This document shows positions 46,440-57,645 of a stretch of DNA of 64,000 bases, in pieces (position 1 is the first letter of the stretch; each line of letters begins with the position of its first letter). Location: positions 2,325,449 through 2,389,448 of the forward strand of contig JABACO010000018.1 in assembly GCA_013339895.1 (NCBI GenBank). The letters run 5' to 3'. The stretch is from Ephydatia muelleri. Its lineage: Eukaryota > Porifera > Demospongiae > Spongillida > Spongillidae. A program made the position numbers and the translations under genes. Below the pieces are notes generated by a model. That model was not told the origin of the DNA. It did not search any database and saw only the letters and a program-made list of their open reading frames with translations.

Positions 46440-47590
46440 CTTGTATTGGCATCCCAAGGTAAATGATAACTGGATTTAACAAGAAACAACTAATTACATC
46501 CTGAACATTTTGTTGTTTGGAAAACAATGGAGGATGATGGTAGTGGAGTGTCATAAGGGAATATTGTTTGCCCCTTCCTTTTTCCGTGGCAACATTGCAA
46601 AAATGCATCAAAGAAGAAACACAACTTGTACAATTAATAATCCTACTTCCCTTCTACTCTCTATATAAAGTGTTATACCAAGAACACTAGTACTACATAC
46701 CCTCACCTCAAAGAAACTCAGACTGTTAATTTTGTTTCTTCATTTGCCTTCATCAACGTACGTGCTCAGTTGAAAACAAACAAAATTCCTTATGTTGCAA
46801 TAGATTGTTTTACCCTCTTCAATAGCAGCTCTGCACATGTGCACACACACACACACACACACACACACTAGCAGTGTTTATAGTACAGCGACTACACTTA
46901 ATGCACTCACAAGATGGTGGCAAAGTTGTCATTAGTGAGTATCATATCCCCGGCACATCTGTGCCACTCTTCCCCACTCCTATCCCAATGTTGGTACGTT
47001 TCAGTGCAATGGCATCATTCGTACCATCTCCAGTCATGGCCACAATCAAGTTGGAAGCTTGAAGCACCTGAGGAAAAGAGTGAGTAGATCATTGTACAGC
47101 CCGAGGTGCATCAACTATCAATCATTGTAATAATTAATTGGCCATCCCAATAGCATTTGGTATACATTATTTACTTTCCAATTTAATGCACAAACTAAAC
47201 CAAGAGGTGTTATTTTGATAATGGCTGAGGGCAAAGTGGTGTGTAGTCAGTGGTTGGATTACCAGTCCATGTACACGCATGAGCAAAACACTGCCCTAAT
47301 AATAAACGATGCAATTACGATTTTAACGATACATGGGTCCAGGTAGTACGACTGTCTCAGATATCATTTGAATTTACATGTATTGCTGAAACAACTGGAC
47401 TGTACGCTGGATAATATATTATTTAGAGGAATGTTAACTTCTAATGATGAGCCACCAGGAATTTGAACAGATTAGTTTTTTTATTTATTATTAGGCTGTT
47501 AACGTATTTACATTGGAATATTATTTTCAAATAAATTGGACAGTGACTAAGAAAAAGCAATCAAAATGCAGCAGAAAAATCTGAAAATAG
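46440..47590 (-). pseudogene. third copy of the SPCA-containing segment
   Basis: The segment matches 27150-28470 in the same orientation. It contains two SPCA-like exons on the minus strand. The hinge exon (47067-46911) has intact borders but a 10-bp deletion relative to the other copies, which shifts the frame after the GKSGTD-like part. The exon at 46830-46762 reads AAIEEGKTIYCNIRNF and has a good AG acceptor and GT donor; it is the best-preserved version of this exon. The LWINIIM exon is not found. Confidence 0.8.
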
Positions 47591-47823
47591 AAAATGCCTT
47601 ATAACCATAGCCGGAAATATACAGTTTTTGGCAAGGCAAGGTATAGCTTTGCGTGGGGATGATAATGAAGCGGAATGTAATTAGTAATGGGTCTGGGTAC
47701 GAGACTAATTAAATTCCGCTTCATTATCATCCCCACGCAGAGCTATACCTTGCCTTGCCAAAAACTGTATATTTTCGGCTATGTTTATAAGGCATTTTCT
47801 ATTTTCAGATTTTTCTGCTGCAT
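47566..47823. mobile_element. 258-bp foldback element
   Basis: Arms of about 115 bp are almost perfect inverted copies, from TGCAGCAGAAAAATCTGAAA to its complement. The short loop contains GGGTCTGGGTACGAGACTA, an end of the TAGTCTCGTACCC MITE family. It is inserted in the third SPCA segment at a point where the left-arm copy has no insertion. Confidence 0.85.
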
Positions 47824-50204
47824 GAGCAGTTCTCCCACATCCTTTGTTCACTCAAATCAGTAAGGTGCTTTTCGCTCGAAAAATGAGGGTTTCTGTTTCA
47901 ATGACAGATTAGTTCAACTGTTTGTTTGTACAGTCATGCAGTCTGTGTAAATTGACTGTTAAGCACCTTAACCCTTGTTGTACCATCTGCCATCTTTAAC
48001 CCCCTTAATGGACACCTAATGCCCACTTTAACACCTGATGGCAATTCTGCTAGGTGCAAGTGGAAGCTGTGCCAACTATCTTTCAGGAACACTTTCAAAG
48101 ACATTAATAGTGTCCAGAGCGACATGGACAGTTAGAATGTATCACCAAACCCAGTAGCTATGGGCTTGTGTAATGTATGATTGTACTTCTGCTTGGTCTT
48201 CAGCGCAGTAGAGCTGCTGAAGTGATTCTCATTGACCATGTACATGTGTACGCACGTGCGCACCATATGGGATTGCATGTGATTTGCCTGTGGACTGGGC
48301 ATACACTGATTAGCTCTTATAAGTAAAGAGCATGTTGTATACAAAATCTCCATGCTCTCACCCATTAATTTGCAAATTTGGGTAGTAACCTCATAATTTC
48401 TTACAGATAGTAACAATCGCTGCTTTGGTGATATTAATCACTTTGTAGGTTCATTTAAGCAGCGCTAACTTTACTTTGAGACACCATGCCTACTTCAGCC
48501 GTCATTTTGGTGCCCCTGGTTTTAGGGCCGCTGGGGGGGGGGGGGGGGGAGCAATTGCCTACCCTCCCTACACATACACATCACCACTGATTACAAACAA
48601 ACCAAGTCGATGATCTTCATCCGGTCTAATGTCTAATGCCAGAGCATGACGAGATCCCTGATGCCAGCTACTGGAGGTTGTTTCATAGAGAACATTAAAT
48701 TCTACATGTGATGTTTAATAGGTCATATTTATTGTATTATTTTTATTATTATTTATATCTGCCAAGTGCCAAATCATATTAATTTGAAGCACAGCCAATT
48801 AATACTTTCTGTAAAGTAAGCTCGCTATTTAACTATTTCTACTATTTTTACACAAGGTCAGTTACGTCTGTGTGTAGCGACTACGCTTGCATTTATGTAT
48901 GTATGCGTAGAAGAAGGCTTATACATGCATGCATACAACGCAACTTTCCGTCCACCCTTATTGCGTCTGCGTGCATGTGACACACAAATACATACGCATA
49001 CAGCCATACACTTACATACCATGGTAGCACGGCGAAGAAAAAGCCTCTACTTCCCTGGTGCTTTTTGTAAGTTCCCTACTTATATTTTATCATCTTACTC
49101 CAGGCTTTGGGGACCACAGGCTACCCACAGCAGTCTCCACATCAACATTTAGTGTGTTTTATTGCCATATGATTGTACTGATGATGCATTTAGAGTATTG
49201 ATCATACTGTACTATTTTTTTAGTTATCGGCTTTTTAAATTACATTGTAGAGAGAGCACGTACGACTGTAACTCACTATGTTACAATACACGTACATGTA
49301 GGACATCCTATGCTCATCATCAATCACCATCACGGAATAACTACCGCTGAAGTTACCATGGGCGTCCCCAGGGGGGGGCCATGGCCCCCCCCCCCCCCTT
49401 CCCACTTCTAATAAAAGTCAAAGTATTCAGTATTACTAGGAACATGCACCCCGGCCCCCTCCAAGGTCTGCTCCTCATGTATGGTGACCAGTACACCACC
49501 TCGTTGTGGGCCTCTATTGGCATACTCATACATATACATACATTCGTACATACATACACACACATACACACATATGATATTACATGTATGTACAGTACAA
49601 GCATATTGTAAAAATGAGAATAAATACTCTCCTGGTGCAGTTGTTCATGCGGATGGGAGTGCCAAGGATATTGCTGTCTGATAATGCATGGTATTGAATT
49701 TTGCTGCTTGTGATTTAAATATGATTTGATTTCTTTGTGACCTCATCACTTATTATGTGTATGTGCTGATGCTGGTGTGTGTGCACACGTATGTGTGCTG
49801 CTGTGTGTGTGCTGCTGTGTGTGTGCTTACAGTTTAACTACACTTTTTGAAGTTGAACCTTGGGAACTGTGGTGTGTTGGAGGAGGGAGAGGCCCACTGC
49901 AATGTCATTCTTCCTGCCTGGGCCTCCTCTGCAGAAGACTTTGTGTACAATTAAACACAGGCAGGTTAGTTATCTTGGTAAAGGTGCTCATCAATTAGAA
50001 GGCTGTACATTTATCACACCATTACACCTTTTCACCTAATGACCACACCCATTCATCTCATTACCACACACCATTAGGCATTGGAATCTGAATATGTGTC
50101 AACCAACCTCCACCATTGGATAGGTACCTAATTGTGGTCACCCAGAGTACCCCTGCCAGGAGTACCATGCAAAGAATATTCATTCACCATTATGTCCCTC
50201 CCAG
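47824..50204. other. repeat-rich intergenic stretch
   Basis: No confident gene is seen. Poly-G lies at 48535-48549, and a G-run/C-run boundary typical of element ends lies at 49371-49396. A 20-residue plus-strand reading at about 49625-49680 (LFMRMGVPRILLSDNA) recalls the Gypsy-type integrase motif but is too short to call. Confidence 0.4.
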
Positions 50205-50317
50205 GGAAAGAGGCTATCAATGCAAAGAACGTTTTCTATTACCTCACATACGTTGGAGCTGTGCGTCTAGAATCCATTGAGGACCAACAGCTTAGACGGG
50301 TGAGTGGGTGTTTATGT

Positions 50318-50368
<51 letters not shown>

Positions 50369-51544
50369 TGTCACCAGGGATTTACTGCCATGCTTGCAAC
50401 GGGGTGGGTTTCAGAATATATATATAAATATAGGGGATGGGCAAAAATAAAAGTCTTCCCTCTGCACTGTTAAATGGCATGCCGTGCAGTTTTATTAAAT
50501 GGAGCAGACTAGCCCGATTAATTAATCGTGATATGGCACATATAAACCAGGGGTGGGCTTGTCAAATTAGAGGCAAACCAGGGGGTGGGAGTGGTAAATA
50601 CCTGCCAGTTTGTGTGCTGTGATGGCATGCAAGTGTACAAGGATAAATTACACATACTTATAACTTTATAACTATTTGCCTGTTTGCCCCATACATTGAT
50701 GTGTTTGACTCGAGGAACAAATCCGCCAGTTTGGGCAGATGCACACACAGCTGCTACTGGAGCCACACCCCTGTCGTTCTGCTCCCATCAAGGTTAGCCC
50801 TCAGGTTTATACCCACATAACTGCCTCTGGCCCCTTACAGGAGCTCCCTCATCAGCCATTAAGACCTCAGGATGCTAGTAAGTACCCACACCTTGGCTAT
50901 GTCAGCACACCTTATTCTCCTTGTCCCCAGGCCTAGTCCCCTCAGATGCCCCTGTGGTGTTGGTGCAGTTGACAGAATCTCCCCACGGCTCCTCTATGCT
51001 GGCCGTGTCTTGCACACAGACCTACTCCCTCAACAGGTGGAATATCATTCCAGGTTAGCACAACACACTCTACACATTCATGTGTTCAGATTTGTAACAT
51101 ACATGACAAGGTTACATGTGTGTAACATACGAGGTTACATGTATATGAGGTTACAGATATACATCATATTAAATAAGTACATGTATTACACTGTAATAGG
51201 ATTGATGTATATGCCTTTGTTAAGCAAAAAATGTTTAAAATGTACCAAGTTAGCATGTTAGAGATACATTATATCACCATAGCAACCACTGCTAAACAAC
51301 CGAATATGGTATCATTGGAGGCTGACCCTCAGATATGTGAGTACCCCATTGCCTGTCCATATGTACCAATCAACTTCAACACACACTTAACTCACACCAC
51401 CCATTCACACACCCCGCACACATGCACACATACACACGCACATACACACACACCACACACACATGCACACACATGCACACACACCACCCATACACACTCA
51501 TAGCCAAAGGTGGCAGGCCAAAGCTTGGAGTCTCCTTGGATATG
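50205..51544 (+). pseudogene. C-terminal BEACH-side exons of an LRBA/neurobeachin-like gene
   Basis: Phase-compatible exons are 50205-50299 (KEAINAKNVFYYLTYVGAV, BEACH C-terminal part), 50715-50792 (QIRQFGQMHTQLLLEPHP, the FGQTP.QLL.EPHPPR motif), 50841-50877, 50931-51053 (PVVLVQLTESPHGSS, TYSLNRWN), 51283-51336 (SLEADPQI) and about 51503-51544. They match the end of the BEACH domain and the linker toward the WD40 repeats in LRBA and neurobeachin, scaffolds for vesicle trafficking. The core of the BEACH domain is not found upstream, and no WD40 exons follow within the window. This is either a partial duplicate or a decayed gene. Each exon I could join is open. Confidence 0.75.
50318..50370. 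repeat. (GT)n microsatellite after a BEACH exon
   Basis: A GT run just downstream of the donor of the first BEACH-like exon, inside the intron. Confidence 0.9.
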
Positions 51545-51549
51545 TGATG

Positions 51550-51725
51550 GTCATACTGGTATGTTAGGGTGATGATGTACTGGTATGTTAGGGTGATGGT
51601 CATACTGGTATGTTAGGGTGATGATCATACTGGTATGTTAGGGTGATGATCATTCTGGTTTGTTAGGGTGATGGTCATACTGGTATGTTAGGGTGATGGT
51701 CATACTGGTATGTTAGGGTGATGTG
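51550..51725. repeat. 25-bp tandem repeat
   Basis: About seven units of GGTCATACTGGTATGTTAGG plus GTGAT, following the last recognised BEACH-like exon. Confidence 0.9.
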
Positions 51726-52161
51726 AACAGTAGCTGCGCTGGCTGGCTTAGTTATGCACCGTAGGTACTCTGAGGACAAGGGGATGGCCTGGGGACTAGA
51801 CAGCCACTCCTACCCCCAGGGACCCATACCCATTCTGCACGGTCAGTGACTGGTCTGGAGGCCATCATAGGTGTGTTACCTCTCTGGAGGCTGTGCCATC
51901 GTGAACTAGTGTACCTCTAAACCAGTACCAGGTGAGGTGACACACCCCTCCCCCTCCTCCCCATCCTTAGCTAACACACTGCCAATCTAATGTACTAACG
52001 TTAAAGGTCAAGTCCCCAGACCACACCACACAATTAAGTTTTGCCTCTACACACACTCACACACACAAGACACACTCACACTACACACACACTACACACA
52101 CACACTACACACACACACTCACACAAGCACACACACACACGCACACACACACACACACACG

Positions 52162-52198
<37 letters not shown>

Positions 52199-52973
52199 CA
52201 CAGGTCCTACCTCCACGACAGCCTTGCTGATTTCTGCCCAATGTACCAAGTAAGCTTATCTGGGAGTTTACTGGAGTATACTAGAGTATACTGGAGTATC
52301 TCATGCACCATAATCATGCATGTTAGCTAATCAACACGTAGACATGAGGTATTGGTAGTGCCCAGTCCTATATTAGATGTACATGCAAGGGGCGTGGCTT
52401 GCTCTATGTTTAGACATGTCACAGTCACATGACAGTCATGTGATGTCTTTAAAACGTGCTTTTCGTCCTCACACAGCAGATAATGGTGTGCTCGTTGCCA
52501 AAACTAAGATAAGTTACCTGGTATATGATGGGATTAGAATAACTGCACTCCTCCCTTCCCTTAATGCACCAAATTAGCCACGATGTTCTGAACCTGTCAG
52601 CGACACTGATACTCCATGCAGGTACATCCTTATTAGTGTTTATACTCCAGTCCTCTCAACCTGAGGTGTTGCATGGTCAGATGCTCAACTGAGGTGCATA
52701 ACCAAGAGAACAAGAGTGCATGTGTATCATCAAGAAAGTGAACATGTGAAGGAACAGTATAGTGAATTTAAGCTCTTACTCTGACTAGGAAGTGAGCGTC
52801 CAGGTATTAGAAGTACAGGTAGGCAGGCTAGGAAATGAAATATTAGAAAAGCGGGGGCGGATTACGAAGCTCTAACTCTCTTGAAAACAACCACAGTGCA
52901 GGCAGGAGTCACTACACCATTCCATAATGAATGTAGTTAAGGAGCTATTTGTTTCAACGGAATTGCGTACAAT
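51726..52973. other. downstream of the BEACH-like exons, CA-rich
   Basis: A (CA)n tract lies at 52050-52195. Short exon-like blocks occur (near 52495, ADNGVLVAKTKI) but none could be joined to the BEACH-like exons with confidence. Confidence 0.4.
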
Positions 52974-54010
52974 CATAGATTGAAGACCTTACGGAACGGG
53001 ATTGGCAACGCAATAGACCTCGCAATACATTCACATGATGCAATCATCGTTTCGCATGAATATAATAAACTTTTGGCGGGCCTTTTTAAGAGGGCGGAAG
53101 AGTGTGACCAAGAACTACAAGACGATCAGAAGAAGAGAGCGTTTAGTGATTCGAATACTTCTCTGGTTCCTTGTTGGATTAAGTGGCATGTTTTAAAGGC
53201 ATGTTCAGTAACTTACCGTCGTCTGTGATGTTGAGAAATTCTTTGGTACTATGGGAAACGCGACTTTTAATACTTTGTCGGATTGGTGTGTCTATGTTTA
53301 GCGGCGTATAACCATGAGGCGGTATACAAAAGTATGGAAAAGTTCTGAAGTTTTGCATGGTTTTAGTTTGAAACCTGTATAACCTTTATTGGTGAAGCTA
53401 CAACGACTTTAATGCCTTCCGCAGTGCGTGTCTTTATCGGATTGTTCCAAACCCTCGAGCGAACTTACAGGCTAAACAATACGATTAACGTATCGAAAAG
53501 GATTTCCTGCTTTGCATAGAACATGTTTTAGTCTCCGAGGTTGTTCCTGCACGAAAATGCTTTCATATATATAGCAGTGCTTTTTCAATGTGGAAATATG
53601 ACTATACAGGATACATGTATCGATATCGGCGAAGTCGGCTCTCTGTGCATGAAGAGAGAAAATGAGTTCAGAAATCGGAAACCCACCTCTCTCATAGTTT
53701 CTGTTGGTATATCTATCTGGGAGCAAACTAGGGCGTCCCAAATACAACAGCAACTGAGGGTAGCCACTGTCATTGAGTCTATTCTCCCACCAGGTTAAAT
53801 TTCAGCTAGTCTTGAACTATATCATATGTGTTGTCTCATATATGTACATTGGATTTTAGGGTGGTTCAAAGCAGGAAGAAAAAAAACGTGAAAAAAACTA
53901 GCCATTTCCAAATAGCGCTACGTATGACGTCATAATTACGGCGAAACCATGACGGTTTCAGTGCAATGTATTGCGTTGCCAATCCCGTTCCGTAAGGTCT
54001 TCAATCTATG
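52974..54010. mobile_element. 1.04-kb TIR element with exact 7-bp target duplication
   Basis: The ends are about 42-bp perfect inverted repeats starting CATAGATTGAAGACCTTACG and continuing GAACGGGATTGGCAACGCAA. The heptamer GTACAAT is found directly outside both ends (52967-52973 and 54011-54017). No transposase is seen inside, only an 82-codon frame without a domain. It is probably a non-autonomous DNA transposon that inserted recently. Confidence 0.8.
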
Positions 54011-54172
54011 GTACAATATGGCACGCCGAAAAACACAGAGGTACGAACATTAAAGCTTTATTGGCTTATACCTCTGCTTATACCGTATCGTCTAAGTATA
54101 AACCTAGTGTCCAGCCGTGAACGCACTATTTAATTTGTCAACCGCCGTTAAAGGGGTTAAAGGTTGTACACC

Positions 54173-55339
54173 ATGTTCAAGATGTTGAAGGTGGGCAGTG
54201 TTATAGGCTTAGGTGGCTGTGTGTCTGTCATTGCGTTTAACTCCAGTGAGTACTGGAGAATGGCTCGAAACATTCAGCGCGGGAAATTGTTCTTACCTGA
54301 CCAAAAACACCTGGACCCCGCTCTCTGTCAATTTCCTCTCGCTGATGTAAGGAATGCAATAAATAAAGCAGACTCCTTCTGTGGACTCGTTGGACTAAAG
54401 GCAATCGGAAAAACAAGCACTCTCGAGTTGATCGCAAAGGAACAACCAAATGTTGTATACTTGGAGATGAAGACGAGTGGCAATGTATGCCATGCGTTGT
54501 ATATGAACCTTTGAAGAAATCCACTTACCATTTACCGTGGCCTTTGGATCTAGTGCGCTTCGATTCATCCCTTACTACCGAAGATCGCTTAATCAAAGTT
54601 TTCAGATATGTAAAGAAGAGCTCGGGCACCCCGGTAACAGCTGTAATCGACGTCCAGCCAGACCACCGCTCAATCCTAAGCAATCTACCTTCCACCCATG
54701 TACAGTCTACATCACCTGTGGAGATTTATCCTCGTGTTGTGATTCCTTCATACTCATTCGATCCTGACGCAAGAGAGTTTACTCGCCAAGTCAAACGTCT
54801 TGTTAATTCGGGTGTAATGCGATGCTTATTTGCCGCTTCGGAAGGAGCTAGCTTTCAGGTGGAACACGCTCGTGAACCCCGTCATAAACTGTTTATAGCA
54901 TACGAGCTCTCAATGCCTTCTGCTGAAAAGTATCTTCAAAAAATGTACAGTCTACCTGTTGACGCAGATATGAAAGACATGCATGTTGACTCGCCTACCA
55001 CGTACATTTGCTACTTTGAATGAATTTGCCACAGCATCTGACAAGAAAGCATTCGTTGATTCTGCTTTCGATGAATTAGTGGGGAAGGTACAACGCACCC
55101 TCTTAATGAGTGGCAAAGCTGAGAAAATTTATCGTATAGCACTTGAACGTGAAATTCAGCTGACAGACTTACAACAGCTGCCATTTTCTGAAGCTGATTT
55201 CGACAAAGTGTTTGTGGCTACCAATGTGTTTACCTTGACTGCAGGAGGTTACAAATACAGGTTCCAGTTTGAAGCTACTGCATGGTGTTGCTGCAAGGCA
55301 GGTTTTGACAGCAAAGGATGGCTAACTTGGCCCTTTTAA
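54173..55339 (+). pseudogene. membrane-anchored P-loop ATPase-like gene with two frameshifts
   Basis: Three overlapping plus frames (54173-54513, 54490-55022, 54983-55339) read as one protein of about 380 residues. It has an N-terminal hydrophobic segment (VGSVIGLGGCVSVIAF), a Walker-A-like LKAIGKTSTLELI, a Walker-B-like TAVIDV, then an FTRQVKRLV...CLFAASEG block with a possible sensor region and an EREIQLTDLQQLPF segment. It looks like an AAA/STAND-type NTPase of a family I cannot name. The frame changes near 54490 and near 54985, each by one step. With conserved sequence on both sides, these are either sequencing errors or recent lesions. No introns are needed. The Walker A has Ala-Ile in place of the usual Gly residues. 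Confidence 0.55.
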
Positions 55340-55840
55340 CAATATCAATGTTGTGTAATGATTCAAATCGAGGCAGTGCCGTATCATGAAATCATTCAAA
55401 CGCGACCCGCGTATAACTCGCGAACCGAGAAACGGATAGTGTAGCTCTATCGAACCAGAATGGAAAGACGATCATTTTCGTGTTTTGTTCAAAGGAGGAG
55501 ACGCCACGCAAATACTGGCGCAGGCCGTTGCGCAGATTCCCGTATAAAACGCGAGTGCACGGCGGTTTGCTCAGGCCCTCCGCCCCTAAAAATTGAAATG
55601 GTTTAAATGCCCCATAGCAACGAACATGACAGTTTTCAAGCCTTTAGAAAATCCGCCATTTTGGCGTCTTTTGGGGGTTGGAACTATTGCAAGTGGATGT
55701 TTATTATTTTGACAGAATGTTATCTCGCATATTAAACACTCGAAAGTGAGCTGCATCACATAGCTAAATATTCTTTACTTTCTTAGCTGGAGGAGGGATG
55801 GCAGCTACCAGTTGTAGTTCAATGCTTAATAGATGTTCTT
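55340..55840. other. intergenic with a dispersed module
   Basis: No gene is seen. 55570-55630 (GGCCCTCCGCCCC ... CCCATAGCAACGAAC) is similar to 45790-45850, so it belongs to a repeated module of unknown type. Confidence 0.4.
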
Positions 55841-55844
55841 TAAC

Positions 55845-57110
55845 TATGCACAGCAGATTGGAGCAAATACCAAGCCAAGTCTATTAAACTTGGCATGAAT
55901 CAATTCAGCCCCCTGTTCTCCCAAAAGGCCGAAGCCAGCATGGTAGGTATTTGCCCACTGTACTGCTTGATCCTCCAGGAGATGCATTTTAATGGTGACT
56001 GTTGCTTCAGGGTATGGTAAAAGGCCAGAATAGCCTTGGAATCCACCTTCACTGGCTGGTATAAACCTTCATGCCAGGTAAGCCTGCCAGCATTGCAACC
56101 ATGCTTTTAAAAGTAAGAGCATTTGTATTTCACTCTTACCTTTCATTTTCATTTAAGAAGTGGACAACCTTATCCACCAGATGGGGAACGTAAACTAAAG
56201 GAGCTCCTTTGATTTCATCTCCACCTGGAAATGTAAAGGGGGCAACTTTCCTTTGAGGTTATCACCCACAATGTGGCTGGAGATGCGACACATCCTTTCC
56301 TCACCAGCCAGATGAATTCAAGCCACCTGAAAAATCAGTGAGTTACCTTTGCTGCATACATTTATGATATCATAACGTCTTAGAAGTCTCAATTTATTCC
56401 AAGGTACTGAGTATAGCAAGACCAGCCTTTATTGCCAATACCTGAGCTGGACCAATCTCAATGGATGATGAGATGCTTGCAGTAGCTAGCCAACAAACAT
56501 TGTCGCTCTCCATCACTGAAGGTGAGAACTTCTGTTTGGACGAGGGCAGATGCTTCTCCACTGACAATACTTCGTATTCTCTGCATTTCAGAGCAGCTGG
56601 TCCTTGAGCAGGCGGCTGTGGTTTATTGCTTGGCTTTGGTGACTTGCATGAATGTCATTGGCTAAGGTGAGGGTGATATTATGTAACCTCAGTACCAGTC
56701 AAAACACTTCCTTCCTGTAGCAAGCTGTACAACACCTTTTGTCGGAAACTGGTAGAGATGGCTCTCTTCAGTAGCTCAGCAGCTTGCCTCTCCTCCTCAG
56801 GTGTAAGTGATGGTACACACTCATGCCCTTCATAATCACCACTTCTAATGTCCCTGTTGAAACCAGCACAATGTCTTCTAACATCTGATAGCAGCAGAGG
56901 AGTATTGCATTTGATGCTGGTCTGACATGTGACGGATCATCGTCTGAGCAACAGGGACAACTCACAGCGCCAGATGCTGCTATGCACTCTGTGAGGCACT
57001 TGGTGCATACCAGTGAACTGCACACATCAATTCTAGTGGCTGTGAAAAAACGTTGGAACACAGGCACACTTCAACTTCTCTAAGATCAACAGGTTGTTCA
57101 CGCTGGCCAA
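55845..57110 (-). pseudogene. RING-containing gene remnant of an unrecognised transposon-like family
   Basis: In gene order on the minus strand, about 57085-56930 gives a RING-like cysteine array split over two frames (VEVCLCSNVFSQPLEL, then SSLVCTKCLTECIAASGAV with SCPCCS). About 56300-56160 gives RISSHIVGDNL and GAPLVYVPHLVDKVVHFLNE in different frames. About 56050-55850 gives FQGYSGLLPYPEATVTIKMH, LLEDQAVQWANTYHAGFGLL and GEQGAELIHAKFN. I recall similar RING plus GEQGAE.IHA proteins in cnidarian and sponge gene sets but cannot name them. The final motif could be the last acidic part of a transposase core, which is an inference. Many stops and frame changes make it a relic. Confidence 0.5.
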
Positions 57111-57342
57111 AGGTGGACTAGGCTCATGCAATAAGCTGGTGGAGAGACAATCTTCTGAAGAGGAGCTATTAGTGCATTAGGTGCCTGGCGAACGCTTTCT
57201 ACTTTTGGCTTTTCATGTGTCCACCCACCCACATGCACGGAAGTGCTCACACCATGATATCATACTATTGTATTGTTCACAAGTACATTGTTGTACCTTG
57301 CATTGATGAAATGTATGTACACAGATGTGTATTGATCATACC

Positions 57343-57344
57343 TC

Positions 57345-57411
<67 letters not shown>

Positions 57412-57415
57412 ACAC
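57343..57415. repeat. (GT)n microsatellite
   Basis: A GT run with two TTTG interruptions. Confidence 0.92.
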
Positions 57416-57645
57416 GCATGCGGGCATTAGTTGGTATGACGGGCTACATGTAGCTTGCAGTCATGACTTCTAAAACAGTTACGTAATAGCTGAGGTAACT
57501 CTCTTAATTAGAATCCCGACAGTTAATGTAAGCAGTCTGCCCGCGTTATCGAATTATGGGGACACCTAAATAAGCAATGATTCATAGCTGTAAAAGTCTA
57601 CAGTTCCGAGGTGTTACTTTCTACTATTCCGAGCCGGTACTGTAT

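Noticed and set aside
48132..48416. 94-codon minus ORF
   Set aside because: No domain, no splice context and no duplicated counterpart as a frame.
49625..49680. Gypsy-type integrase fragment
   Set aside because: Only about 20 residues resemble the integrase motif and no other retroelement domain or LTR is nearby.
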